A stretch of 64,000 nt of DNA. Source: GSA-30 sp036384435. GTDB lineage: Bacteria > Pseudomonadota > Gammaproteobacteria > Xanthomonadales > Rhodanobacteraceae. Position 1 is the first letter of the stretch. Each line of letters starts with the position of its first letter. Location of the stretch: NCBI RefSeq assembly GCF_036384435.1, contig NZ_DASVMI010000043.1, forward strand, positions 5,474 to 69,473, written 5' to 3'. The notes under the pieces were generated by a model that was not told the origin of the DNA, ran no database searches, and saw only the letters and a program-made list of their open reading frames with translations. A program made the translations under genes and the position numbers. This document shows, one piece after another, positions 55,032 through 62,995 of this stretch.

Positions 55032-55954
55032 TCGCGTTGGCCATGCTTGCCGCGGTGGTGTTGGATCTGATCCTGGGAGAACCGCGACGATGGCACCCGC
55101 TGGTGGCATTCGGGCGTCTTGCCGGTTATTGCGAACAGCGCCTGTATGGCGATGCGCGTTGGTCGGGTCTGGTCGCCTGGGCCATCAGCGTTTTGCCGGT
55201 GGTGCTGATCATGGCCGTGGCCCATGCGGCGCTCCTGCGTTGGTCACTCTGGGCATCGGGTGTTTTCAACGCCGTCATGCTGTATCTGGCGATCGGTTTA
55301 CGCAGCCTTGAGGAGCACGCCCGGCCCGTCGCCGAAGCGCTCCTGCAGAATGATCTTCCCGCGGCCCGGACAGCGGTGTCGCGCATGGTCAGCCGTGACA
55401 CCGGCGCGCTGGATGAATCGCGCGTGGCAGCGGCGGCGACTGAATCGGTCCTGGAAAACGGCGCCGATGCGGTGTTCGGTGCTTTGTTCTGGTTTGCCTT
55501 GCTGGGGGCGCCGGGCGTTGTGCTCTATCGTCTGGCCAATACGCTCGATGCGATGTGGGGCTATCGCACGCCGCGCTACGAGCGCTTTGGCTGGGCTGCG
55601 GCACGTATCGATGATGTGCTCAATTATGTGCCGGCGCGGCTGACAGCGGTCACCTATGCATTGAGCGGCGATGCCTCACGCGCATGGCGCTGCTGGAGGC
55701 GTCAGGCGCGCGCATGGGACAGTCCCAATGCCGGGCCGGTGATGGCAGCCGGTGCCGGTGCTATCGCCGTGCGCCTGGGCGGCCCAGCGCCTTACCACGG
55801 CGTCATGGAAGAACGTCCGCGCCTGGGCGAGGGCGAGACGGCCTCCGCCATGTCGATCAAGGCGGCCGTCATGCTGGTCAAGCGCGGTGTTGCTTTGTGG
55901 GTCATGATGGCGCTGCTGTGGATGTTCGCCAGCCTGGGGGGCACGCATGCTTGA
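55028..55954 (+). CDS. cbiB: Adenosylcobinamide-phosphate synthase
   Basis: The 308-residue inner-membrane protein joins aminopropanol (phosphate) to adenosylcobyric acid. It has several hydrophobic segments and the conserved blocks DLILGEPRRWHPLVAFGRL near the N-terminus, SVLENGADAVFGALFWFALLG and NTLDAMWGYRTPRYERFGW. It begins in an ATGA overlap with cobB and overlaps the decarboxylase gene by 8 bases. Also called CobD in Pseudomonas nomenclature. It uses the aminopropanol phosphate made by the next enzyme. Confidence 0.93.
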   Translation: MIALAMLAAVVLDLILGEPRRWHPLVAFGRLAGYCEQRLYGDARWSGLVAWAISVLPVVLIMAVAHAALLRWSLWASGVFNAVMLYLAIGLRSLEEHARPVAEALLQNDLPAARTAVSRMVSRDTGALDESRVAAAATESVLENGADAVFGALFWFALLGAPGVVLYRLANTLDAMWGYRTPRYERFGWAAARIDDVLNYVPARLTAVTYALSGDASRAWRCWRRQARAWDSPNAGPVMAAGAGAIAVRLGGPAPYHGVMEERPRLGEGETASAMSIKAAVMLVKRGVALWVMMALLWMFASLGGTHA

Positions 55955-56930
55955 ACATGGTGGACGCTTGCGCGCGGCCGTTCGCACGTATCAGATTCCG
56001 CTTGAGCGGTGGCTGGATCTTTCCACCGGCATCAGTCCCTTCGCGTGGCCCGTACCCGCCGTGCCCGCGGCGGCCTGGCATCGCCTGCCCGATGATGACG
56101 ACGACCTGGAAAGCGTTGGCAAGCAGTATTACGGTGCACGGTCCCTGCTGCCGGTTGCCGGTTCCCAGGCGGCGATCCAGGCACTGCCCGCGCTTCGCCC
56201 TGCGTCCAGCGTGGGTGTACTGGCGCCCGGTTATGCCGAGCATGCGCACGCCTGGCGTCGACTCGGCCACCGCGTGAGCCTGGCCTCGGCGCAGGCGTTG
56301 TTGGCCGACAGCGACCTGTTCGATGTCATCGTGCTGATGCATCCCAATAACCCTGGCGGCGAGTGTTTTGCGGTCGAGCCATTGCTTGCGTTGCACCAGC
56401 GATTGGCCGCACGGGGCGGCTGGCTTGTCGTCGATGAGGCCTTCATCGATGCCACGCCCGAAAGCAGTCTTTGCGGATACGCCGGGCGCGAAGGCCTGGT
56501 GGTGCTGCGGTCGGTCGGCAAGTTCTTCGGCATGGCTGGAGCCCGGGCCGGGTTCGCATTCGCGTGGGACTGGCTGCTCGACGCATTGCGCGAGCAACTG
56601 GGGCCTTGGACACTCACGGGGCCCACGCGTCACGTACTCAAGCTGGCCCTGGCCGATGACGTGTGGCAAGCCGGCGTGATTGATCGTCTGCATCGTGAAA
56701 GTGCGCGATTGGCGCGTTTGCTGGCGCGCCATGGCCTGGAACCGACCGCAGGCACCGCTTTTTTTCAATGGGTTTGCGATCCGCGTGCTGCGCACCTGCA
56801 TCGGATGCTGGCGCAAAGAGGTGTCCTGACGCGGCGTTTCGAAATGCCGCCTAGCCTGCGCTTTGGTTTGCCCGGCGACGATGCCGCATTCGATCGCCTG
56901 GATCGTGCCCTGGCTGGGATATCAGCGTGA
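55947..56930 (+). CDS. cobD: Threonine-phosphate decarboxylase
   Basis: The 327-residue PLP enzyme of aminotransferase fold I decarboxylates L-threonine O-3-phosphate to (R)-1-amino-2-propanol phosphate for the lower-ligand arm. The PLP lysine is in VGKFFGMAGARAGFAFA. Substrate blocks include LDLSTGISPFAWP at the start and LMHPNNPGGECF. It overlaps cbiB by 8 bases and ends in an overlap with the cobyric acid synthase. In Pseudomonas naming this is CobC. Its name in E. coli/Salmonella naming is CobD, used here. Confidence 0.93.
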   Translation: MLEHGGRLRAAVRTYQIPLERWLDLSTGISPFAWPVPAVPAAAWHRLPDDDDDLESVGKQYYGARSLLPVAGSQAAIQALPALRPASSVGVLAPGYAEHAHAWRRLGHRVSLASAQALLADSDLFDVIVLMHPNNPGGECFAVEPLLALHQRLAARGGWLVVDEAFIDATPESSLCGYAGREGLVVLRSVGKFFGMAGARAGFAFAWDWLLDALREQLGPWTLTGPTRHVLKLALADDVWQAGVIDRLHRESARLARLLARHGLEPTAGTAFFQWVCDPRAAHLHRMLAQRGVLTRRFEMPPSLRFGLPGDDAAFDRLDRALAGISA

Positions 56931-58390
56931 ACGCCCGCGTGCTGATGGTGCAGGGATGTACTTCGGATGCGGGCAAGAGCACGGTGGTCGCGGCGCTGTG
57001 TCGCTGGCTGCATCGCCGCGGTACGTCGGTTGCGCCGTTCAAGCCACAGAACATGGCGCTCAATTCGGCCGTCACCGCCGACGGTGGCGAGATCGGTCGC
57101 GCGCAGGCCGTGCAGGCACGCGCGGCAGGGCTCGCGCCGCATACCGATTTCAATCCCGTATTGCTCAAGCCCAACTCCGATACCGGGGCGCAAGTCATCA
57201 TCCAGGGGCGTGCCGTGGCGAACATGGATGCACGCGGTTATCACGAGTACAAGCGCGTGGCGATGGACGCCGTGCTTGCAGCGCATGCGCGGCTTGTGGC
57301 GCGGTATCAGGTGCTTGTGGTGGAAGGGGCGGGTAGCCCAGCTGAAATCAATCTGCGCGATCGTGACATTGCCAACATGGGCTACGCCGAGGCTGTCGAT
57401 TGCCCGGTGATCCTGGTGGCCGACATCGATCGCGGCGGCGTGTTCGCTCATCTGGTTGGTACGCTGGCTTTGCTCTCGGCAAGCGAACGAGCACGCGTGA
57501 TCGGCTTCGTCATCAATCGGTTTCGTGGCGATATCGGCCTGCTCCAACCCGGTATCGACTGGCTGGAGCGAGAGACCGGCAAGCCGGTGTGGGGCGTGCT
57601 GCCTTACTTGCATGGCCTGCAAGTAGAAGCGGAGGATGCGTTGCCGCGTGAAAAATCCGATGCCCGGCATACGTTGCTGCGTGTGGCTGTGCCGGCATTG
57701 CCGCGCATCAGCAATCACACCGATTTCGATGCACTGCGAGCGCACCCGCGCGTGGATCTGCGGTTCGTCGGTCCTGGAGAGAGCTGGCCTGCCAGCGATC
57801 TGGTGATCCTGCCCGGCTCCAAGTCCACCCGGGCGGACCTGGCCTGGTTGCGTGCACAAGGTTGGGATCAAGCCATCGCCGGGCATCTGCGTTACGGCGG
57901 ACGTGTCCTTGGTATTTGTGGCGGCATGCAAATGCTGGGTCAGGCCATCCACGATCCGCTGGGCGTCGAAGGCCAAGCCGGTTCGAGTCCTGGCCTGGGA
58001 TGGCTTTCGTTGGAAACGACCTTGCAAGCCATCAAGCAACTGCAACGCGTGAGGGGACACATGCCGTGGAATATGGCACCCGTCGAAGGCTACGAAATCC
58101 ACTGTGGCACCTGTGAAGGCGCGGATCTGGCCCGGCCTTTCGCATGGCTGACAGAGGGACGAGCCGATGGCGCGGTCTCCACCGATGGTCGTGTCCTGGG
58201 CACCTACCTGCACGGGCTTTTTGACCATACGGCTGCTCAACAAGCGTTGTTGCGTTGGGCTGGGCTTGCCGATGCATGCCCTGTGGATATCGACGCTGAC
58301 CGCGAGGCGAGCCTGGAGCGTCTGGCCGATATGATCGATGCCCACTTGGACGTCACTGCGCTGGTGCGAACCCTGGGACTGGAGGCATGA
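56927..58390 (+). CDS. cobQ: Cobyric acid synthase
   Basis: The 487-residue amidotransferase adds amides at positions b, d, e and g of adenosylcobyrinate diamide. The N-terminal half has an ATP-binding GCTSDAGKSTVVAAL and LVVEGAGSPAEINLRDRDI. The C-terminal glutaminase has the cysteine in GICGGMQMLGQ and the histidine in YLHGLFDH. GTG 56927 starts it within the last codon of the preceding gene. Also called CbiP. It ends one base before cobU begins. Confidence 0.95.
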   Translation: MNARVLMVQGCTSDAGKSTVVAALCRWLHRRGTSVAPFKPQNMALNSAVTADGGEIGRAQAVQARAAGLAPHTDFNPVLLKPNSDTGAQVIIQGRAVANMDARGYHEYKRVAMDAVLAAHARLVARYQVLVVEGAGSPAEINLRDRDIANMGYAEAVDCPVILVADIDRGGVFAHLVGTLALLSASERARVIGFVINRFRGDIGLLQPGIDWLERETGKPVWGVLPYLHGLQVEAEDALPREKSDARHTLLRVAVPALPRISNHTDFDALRAHPRVDLRFVGPGESWPASDLVILPGSKSTRADLAWLRAQGWDQAIAGHLRYGGRVLGICGGMQMLGQAIHDPLGVEGQAGSSPGLGWLSLETTLQAIKQLQRVRGHMPWNMAPVEGYEIHCGTCEGADLARPFAWLTEGRADGAVSTDGRVLGTYLHGLFDHTAAQQALLRWAGLADACPVDIDADREASLERLADMIDAHLDVTALVRTLGLEA

Positions 58391-58391
58391 C

Positions 58392-58919
58392 ATGACCACA
58401 TCGACCCTGATCCTCGGAGGAGCCCGGTCTGGAAAGAGCCTGCTCGCCGAACGGCTGGCCGAGGCGTCTGGCCTTGAGAAGCTCTACATTGCCACCGGGC
58501 TGCCTGGCGACGAGGAAATGGCCGCGCGCATCGCGCACCACCGCGAGCGGCGTACAGAGGACTGGCGCACGATCGAAGAGCCAAAGGCATTGGCCGATGC
58601 GCTGGTGCGTCATGCACAAGCCGGTCGTTGCCTGCTGGTCGACTGCCTGACGCTATGGCTGACCCATGTCCTTTGCGATGACGACCCCTTGTGTTTCGAA
58701 CGCGAGCGCAAGAACTTGCTTGAAGTGCTGCCGGGTCTTGCTGGGGAGGTACTGCTGGTGAGCAATGAGGTTGGTCTGGGCGTGGTGCCGATGGGCGAGC
58801 TCTCGCGCCGCTTCGTCGATGAGGCAGGGCGTTTGAACCAGGCCATCGCAAGACTCGTTCCGCGTGTATTGTTTGTTGCCGCGGGCCTGCCGCTCGCCTT
58901 GAAGGGAAACCCGGTGTGA
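58392..58919 (+). CDS. cobU: Adenosylcobinamide kinase / guanylyltransferase
   Basis: The 175-residue bifunctional enzyme phosphorylates adenosylcobinamide and transfers GMP from GTP, giving adenosyl-GDP-cobinamide. Walker A is GGARSGKS near the N-terminus; the histidine that carries GMP lies in IAHHRERRTEDW; the GTP part includes LLVDCLTLWLTHV. ATG 58392 is one base after cobQ's stop; the open frame upstream is not used. It overlaps cobT by 4 bases. Also called CobP. Confidence 0.94.
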   Translation: MTTSTLILGGARSGKSLLAERLAEASGLEKLYIATGLPGDEEMAARIAHHRERRTEDWRTIEEPKALADALVRHAQAGRCLLVDCLTLWLTHVLCDDDPLCFERERKNLLEVLPGLAGEVLLVSNEVGLGVVPMGELSRRFVDEAGRLNQAIARLVPRVLFVAAGLPLALKGNPV

Positions 58920-59962
58920 ATCTGTCCTGGCTGCAAACTCCTGTCATCGCCATCAACGAGGCGGCTGCGGCTGCCGCCGCCGAACGCCAGAACCAGTTGA
59001 CCAAGCCTCCCGGGTCGCTCGGCGAACTTGAGCATTTGGTGATTCAGCTCGCTGGCATGCAGGGGCGGCTGCGACCGTCGGTCGATCGGATCTGGATCAG
59101 CGTATTCGCAGCTGACCACGGCATCGCCGAAGAGGGTGTGTCTGCATTTCCTCAGGCCGTCACCGGCCAGATGATCATGAATTTCGTAGCCGGCGGCGCG
59201 GCCATCAGTGTCTTGGCACGCGAACTCGGTGCCACGCTGGAAGTGGTCAATCTCGGTGTGGTGAATGATCCGGGCGAGCACCCCGGCGTCCGTCGATTCT
59301 TCATCGCGCCGCAGACGCATAACAGCTGCCTCGGCCCGGCGATGAGCGAGGCGCAGTTCGAGCAGGCCCTTGCCGCCGGCGCCGAAAGCGTAAAGCTCGC
59401 GCGTGAAAACGGCGCTGAACTGTTCATTGGCGGCGAGATGGGTATTGGCAACACCACCACGGCCGCAGCCGTCGCCTGCGCCTTGCTGGGCGAATCGCCA
59501 TCGGTGCTTGCCGGCGCAGGCACAGGCCTGGACGAGGCGGGTATCGCGCGAAAGATCGCGGTACTGGAGCGGGCGCTCGCACGCCATCGCCATGCCGGTC
59601 AAGCGCTGGAGCAATTGCGTTGCCTGGGAGGTTTCGAACTGGCGGCGCTTGCCGGTGCCTACATCGCTGCCGCCCAGTCGGGCCTGCCGATCCTGGTGGA
59701 TGGTTTCATCAGCACGGCTGCCGCGCTGGCGGCCGTGCACATGCATCCGGGAACGCGTGACTGGATGCTGTTCGCACACTGTTCGCACGAGCGCGGCCAC
59801 GCGCGCCTTTTGCAAGCCCTGCAAGCGCGACCACTGGTCGACCTGGGCCTGCGCCTGGGCGAGGGCAGCGGCGCGGCCACGGCGGTGCCATTGCTGCGGT
59901 TGGCCTGCGCGCTGCATGACGGCATGGCGACATTTGCCGAGGCCGGAGTATCGGACGCATGA
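58916..59962 (+). CDS. cobT: Nicotinate-nucleotide:dimethylbenzimidazole phosphoribosyltransferase
   Basis: The 348-residue enzyme activates the lower ligand (5,6-dimethylbenzimidazole) as alpha-ribazole 5'-phosphate. It has the N-terminal LTKPPGSLGELEHL, the FAADHGIAEEGVSAFPQAVT block, the phosphate-binding GGEMGIGNTTTAAA, and the catalytic glutamate in LRLGEGSGAAT. It starts at GTG 58916 in a GTGA overlap with cobU. The dimethylbenzimidazole maker BluB is not in the window. Confidence 0.95.
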   Translation: MNLSWLQTPVIAINEAAAAAAAERQNQLTKPPGSLGELEHLVIQLAGMQGRLRPSVDRIWISVFAADHGIAEEGVSAFPQAVTGQMIMNFVAGGAAISVLARELGATLEVVNLGVVNDPGEHPGVRRFFIAPQTHNSCLGPAMSEAQFEQALAAGAESVKLARENGAELFIGGEMGIGNTTTAAAVACALLGESPSVLAGAGTGLDEAGIARKIAVLERALARHRHAGQALEQLRCLGGFELAALAGAYIAAAQSGLPILVDGFISTAAALAAVHMHPGTRDWMLFAHCSHERGHARLLQALQARPLVDLGLRLGEGSGAATAVPLLRLACALHDGMATFAEAGVSDA

Positions 59963-60504
59963 GCACGATCGAGCTGCTACGCCATGGCGACACCGGGCAG
60001 CGCAGCTATCGTGGGCAGCTCGATGATCCCTTGAGCGAAGTGGGCTGGGTGCAATTGCGTGAAGCGGTCAAGGATCGCCAATGGGACGCGGTGGTTTCCT
60101 CCAGCTTGCGCCGGTGTGCCGACTTTGCCGCCGAGCTGTGCGCAGCACGTCAGCTTCCGCTGCGACTTGACGCGCGTCTGGCCGAGTATCACTTCGGACG
60201 CTGGCAAGGCATCGCGATCGAGGAGCTCGCCGAGCAACACAGCGACGCGCTAGGTCGGTTCTGGCGCGACCCGGTGCGCTATCCGCCACCGGATGCCGAG
60301 CCGTTTGACGCTTTTCGCCAGCGCCTGTGCGAGGCGCTGGATACGGTCGCCTATGGCAGCGCCGGCCGGCGCGTGTTGGTGGTGACGCATGGCGGGGCGA
60401 TTCGCCTGTTGCGTTGCGTGGCAGAGTCGCGTGGTTTCGGCGACATGGCTGGCATCGACGTGCCGCATGCTTCCCTGCATCGGCTGGCGTGGCCTTCGGT
60501 ATGA
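59959..60504 (+). CDS. cobC: Alpha-ribazole phosphatase
   Basis: The 181-residue phosphoglycerate-mutase-like phosphatase removes phosphate from alpha-ribazole 5'-phosphate (or adenosylcobalamin phosphate). It has the catalytic RHG in ELLRHGDTGQRSY and the second histidine in VVTHGGAIRLLR. It overlaps cobT (ATGA) and is overlapped by cobS. The Salmonella name CobC is used; it should not be confused with the Pseudomonas CobC decarboxylase. Confidence 0.9.
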   Translation: MSTIELLRHGDTGQRSYRGQLDDPLSEVGWVQLREAVKDRQWDAVVSSSLRRCADFAAELCAARQLPLRLDARLAEYHFGRWQGIAIEELAEQHSDALGRFWRDPVRYPPPDAEPFDAFRQRLCEALDTVAYGSAGRRVLVVTHGGAIRLLRCVAESRGFGDMAGIDVPHASLHRLAWPSV

Positions 60505-61226
60505 AGGCATTTCTGGCGGCCTTGGGTTTTCTGACGCGGGTGCCGGTGCCTGCGCGGGTGTTCGATGATGTCCGTGCCACGCGCGAATCGCTGGTCTGGT
60601 ACCCGGCAGTCGGTCTGGTGGTCTCGTTGGTCCTGTGGCTGGTAGCGTGGATGGTCCATGCATGGCCACCACTGATCGGCGCGGCCCTGGTGCTGGGCGC
60701 GTGGGTGACCGTGACCGGAGCGCTGCACCTGGATGGATTGGCCGACAGCGCGGACGCCTGGGTGGGCGGCATTGGCGATCGCGAGCGCACCCTGGCGATC
60801 ATGAAGGACCCATGCAGCGGTCCCGCTGGGGTGGTCGCGCTGGTGCTTGTGTTATTGCTCAAGTTTGCCGCGCTGGCCAGCGCGATTCTGGTCGGTAATG
60901 CGGCCTTGCTGCTGTCTCCCATGCTGGCGCGCGCGGCGCTGACTCTGGCCTTCCTCACCACGCCCTATGCGCGTGCCAATGGCTTGGGTTCAGCGCTGCA
61001 GGGCGCTTCGCGCACGTCCTGCCAAATCGCCCTGGCCCTGGCGGCGGCGCTGGCTGTGTTATGCGGTTGGCGCGGCCTGTGCGGGTTGCTCGTGGCCGCC
61101 ATGGTGTTCGTTATCTGGCGAGCCGCCTGCGTGCATCGCCTGGGCGGATTCACAGGCGACACTTGCGGCGCGCTGGCCGAACTGACCGAGGCGGCAGTGC
61201 TGGTTGCCGTCCTCGTGGCCTCATGA
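60501..61226 (+). CDS. cobS: Adenosylcobinamide-GDP ribazoletransferase (cobalamin synthase)
   Basis: The 241-residue inner-membrane enzyme joins adenosyl-GDP-cobinamide to alpha-ribazole, the last step of B12 assembly. It has six or so membrane segments and the catalytic metal motif HLDGLADSADAW, followed by MKDPCSGPAGVVALV. ATG 60501 overlaps the cobC stop. It is the last gene of the cob cluster; no T-tailed terminator is visible after it. Confidence 0.94.
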   Translation: MKAFLAALGFLTRVPVPARVFDDVRATRESLVWYPAVGLVVSLVLWLVAWMVHAWPPLIGAALVLGAWVTVTGALHLDGLADSADAWVGGIGDRERTLAIMKDPCSGPAGVVALVLVLLLKFAALASAILVGNAALLLSPMLARAALTLAFLTTPYARANGLGSALQGASRTSCQIALALAAALAVLCGWRGLCGLLVAAMVFVIWRAACVHRLGGFTGDTCGALAELTEAAVLVAVLVAS

Positions 61227-61366
61227 GTCACGGCATCGTTCAATTCTTTATCCGATAACCTGTTTCAAAAATTCCCTGCTCGCACGTCTTACCTTTGACC
61301 GGACACCACGGCTGGCGATGGCGATGACCGCGGAGGCGGCGGGGACATGACGACATCTGGAATTGC

Positions 61367-61927
61367 ATGGAACACCCAGGCAGCAGCGGTGCCGGCCGAT
61401 CCGGTGATGCCAATCGCGCTGGCGCGCATGCCGCGCAAGTGCGGGCCTTGTACGAAGCGCACCATCGCGCGCTCGTGGCCTTCCTGCATGCGCGCCTGCA
61501 GTCGGCTGCCGATGCACAGGAAGTGGCCCAGGAGGTCTACGTGAAGTTGCTTGCGATGGGAGATCTCTCGCACGTGGATTCGCCCAGGGCGTTCCTGTTC
61601 CGGATGGCTTCCAACCTGTCGCTCGACCACTTGCGCAAGCGTGCGGTGCGGGCAGCGACACCAACCGATGTGCCGCAGGATGCGTGGCACGAATCACCCG
61701 TTCCGGAGCAGCATGCTTCGGCGATCCAACAATGGTCAGTCGTTTCGCAGGCATTACGCGAGCTGCCAGCCAAAACCAGCAGGGCGTTTGTCATGCACGT
61801 CATCGAGGGGCGCGATTTTGCCGCGATCGCCCAGGCCATGAAATTGAGCGAACGCATGGTGCGCTATCACGTCAGCCATGCCATGGCTCATTGCCGTGAG
61901 CGCATCGAAGGAGCAAGGCAGCCATGA
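61367..61927 (+). CDS. FecI-type ECF sigma factor
   Basis: The 186-residue sigma factor has region 2 (VRALYEAHHRALVAFLHARL, then DAQEVAQEVYVKLL) and region 4 with the helix-turn-helix (FAAIAQAMKLSERMVRYHVS). It should direct RNA polymerase to the promoter of the adjacent receptor gene in response to an external signal passed on by FecR. The start ATG 61367 has a weak GGA site; a shift to a shorter form is possible. It overlaps fecR by 4 bases (ATGA). No clear iron-regulator (Fur) box is visible upstream. Confidence 0.88.
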   Translation: MEHPGSSGAGRSGDANRAGAHAAQVRALYEAHHRALVAFLHARLQSAADAQEVAQEVYVKLLAMGDLSHVDSPRAFLFRMASNLSLDHLRKRAVRAATPTDVPQDAWHESPVPEQHASAIQQWSVVSQALRELPAKTSRAFVMHVIEGRDFAAIAQAMKLSERMVRYHVSHAMAHCRERIEGARQP

Positions 61928-62898
61928 CCGCCATCGATCCGGCGACTGCGCTCGGTCGCGAGGCTGCCGACTGGTGGGCGCGACTGCGAGAGGATGAACC
62001 ACCGCAGGCGATGATCGACGCATGGCTGGCCTGGATGGAGGCCGATGCCCGTCATGCCCAGGCGTTTGAGCAGGTCAGTGCCCTGGCGCAGGCCTTGCAA
62101 CTGGCCGACGCATCGACGCAAAACCAGTGGCGCATGGAATTTGCTCCTCCGCGCCGCATGGCTACCAGGTGGCTCGGTGCGGCCGCCCTCGCTGCCAGTC
62201 TGGTGCTGGCCGTGCTGGGCTGGTACGTGGCCGGTCGGCCCGGTACCGATACTACGCGCAGTTATGCCAGCGAGGTGGGCCAGAACCAGGATATCCGCTT
62301 GCCCGATGGCTCGGTCGTGGCGCTGGGGGCGGGCTCCCGCTTGAGTACCGACTACGCAAGTGGCCACCGACGCATCGACTTGGCAGAGGGCGAGGCCTTC
62401 TTCACGGTTCAGCATGACGCATCCAAGCCCTTCGTCGTGGCCGCCGGCGATGTCCGGATCGAAGACCTGGGTACGGCATTCAACGTTCGGCGTACCGGGC
62501 GGGAGGTAACTGTCGCGGTTACCCAGGGCAGCGTGCGACTGGATCGGCCGGGTGGCAAGGACGGCGCCGCCTTGGTGCTGGTGGCAGGCCAGCAAGCCCG
62601 CTACCAGCCCGGTGGCGGCGCCTTTACCGTGGCTTCGGTCAGTGCCGCGCACGCGGCGGCCTGGCGTGACGATCGCCTGGAATTTGTCGATGAACCCCTT
62701 TCCACGGTCATTGCCAACGTCAACCGTTATAGCCATCGACCCGTTCAGATTGCCGATTCGCGGCTTGGCGCACTGACTTTTACCGGCACGGTGAATATCC
62801 ATACCATAGACAGCTGGGTCAGCGCCTTGCCACGGGTTTTCCCGGTGCAAGTCAGTCGCTTTGCGGACCATGTGGTTCTGTCCAGCGCGGCTCGATGA
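61924..62898 (+). CDS. FecR-family anti-sigma/sigma regulator
   Basis: The 324-residue protein has the cytoplasmic N-terminal part with DWWARLREDEPPQAMIDAWL, a single membrane helix (WLGAAALAASLVLAVLGWYV, residues about 80-100), and a periplasmic FecR domain (DIRLPDGSVVALGAGSRLST, FNVRRTGREVTVAVTQGSVRL) ending in an STN-like tail. FecR receives the signal from the receptor's N-terminal domain and activates or releases the sigma factor. It overlaps the sigma gene and precedes the receptor by about 100 bases. Confidence 0.9.
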   Translation: MTAIDPATALGREAADWWARLREDEPPQAMIDAWLAWMEADARHAQAFEQVSALAQALQLADASTQNQWRMEFAPPRRMATRWLGAAALAASLVLAVLGWYVAGRPGTDTTRSYASEVGQNQDIRLPDGSVVALGAGSRLSTDYASGHRRIDLAEGEAFFTVQHDASKPFVVAAGDVRIEDLGTAFNVRRTGREVTVAVTQGSVRLDRPGGKDGAALVLVAGQQARYQPGGGAFTVASVSAAHAAAWRDDRLEFVDEPLSTVIANVNRYSHRPVQIADSRLGALTFTGTVNIHTIDSWVSALPRVFPVQVSRFADHVVLSSAAR

Positions 62899-62995
62899 GT
62901 CATAGGACTGGAGTAACGGAAGGGGGATGAGGCTTGCCGCCATATGAGGGGCCAGCAATGACGGGACAGGTGCCGGCTACGCGGCCAGGGTGGCT

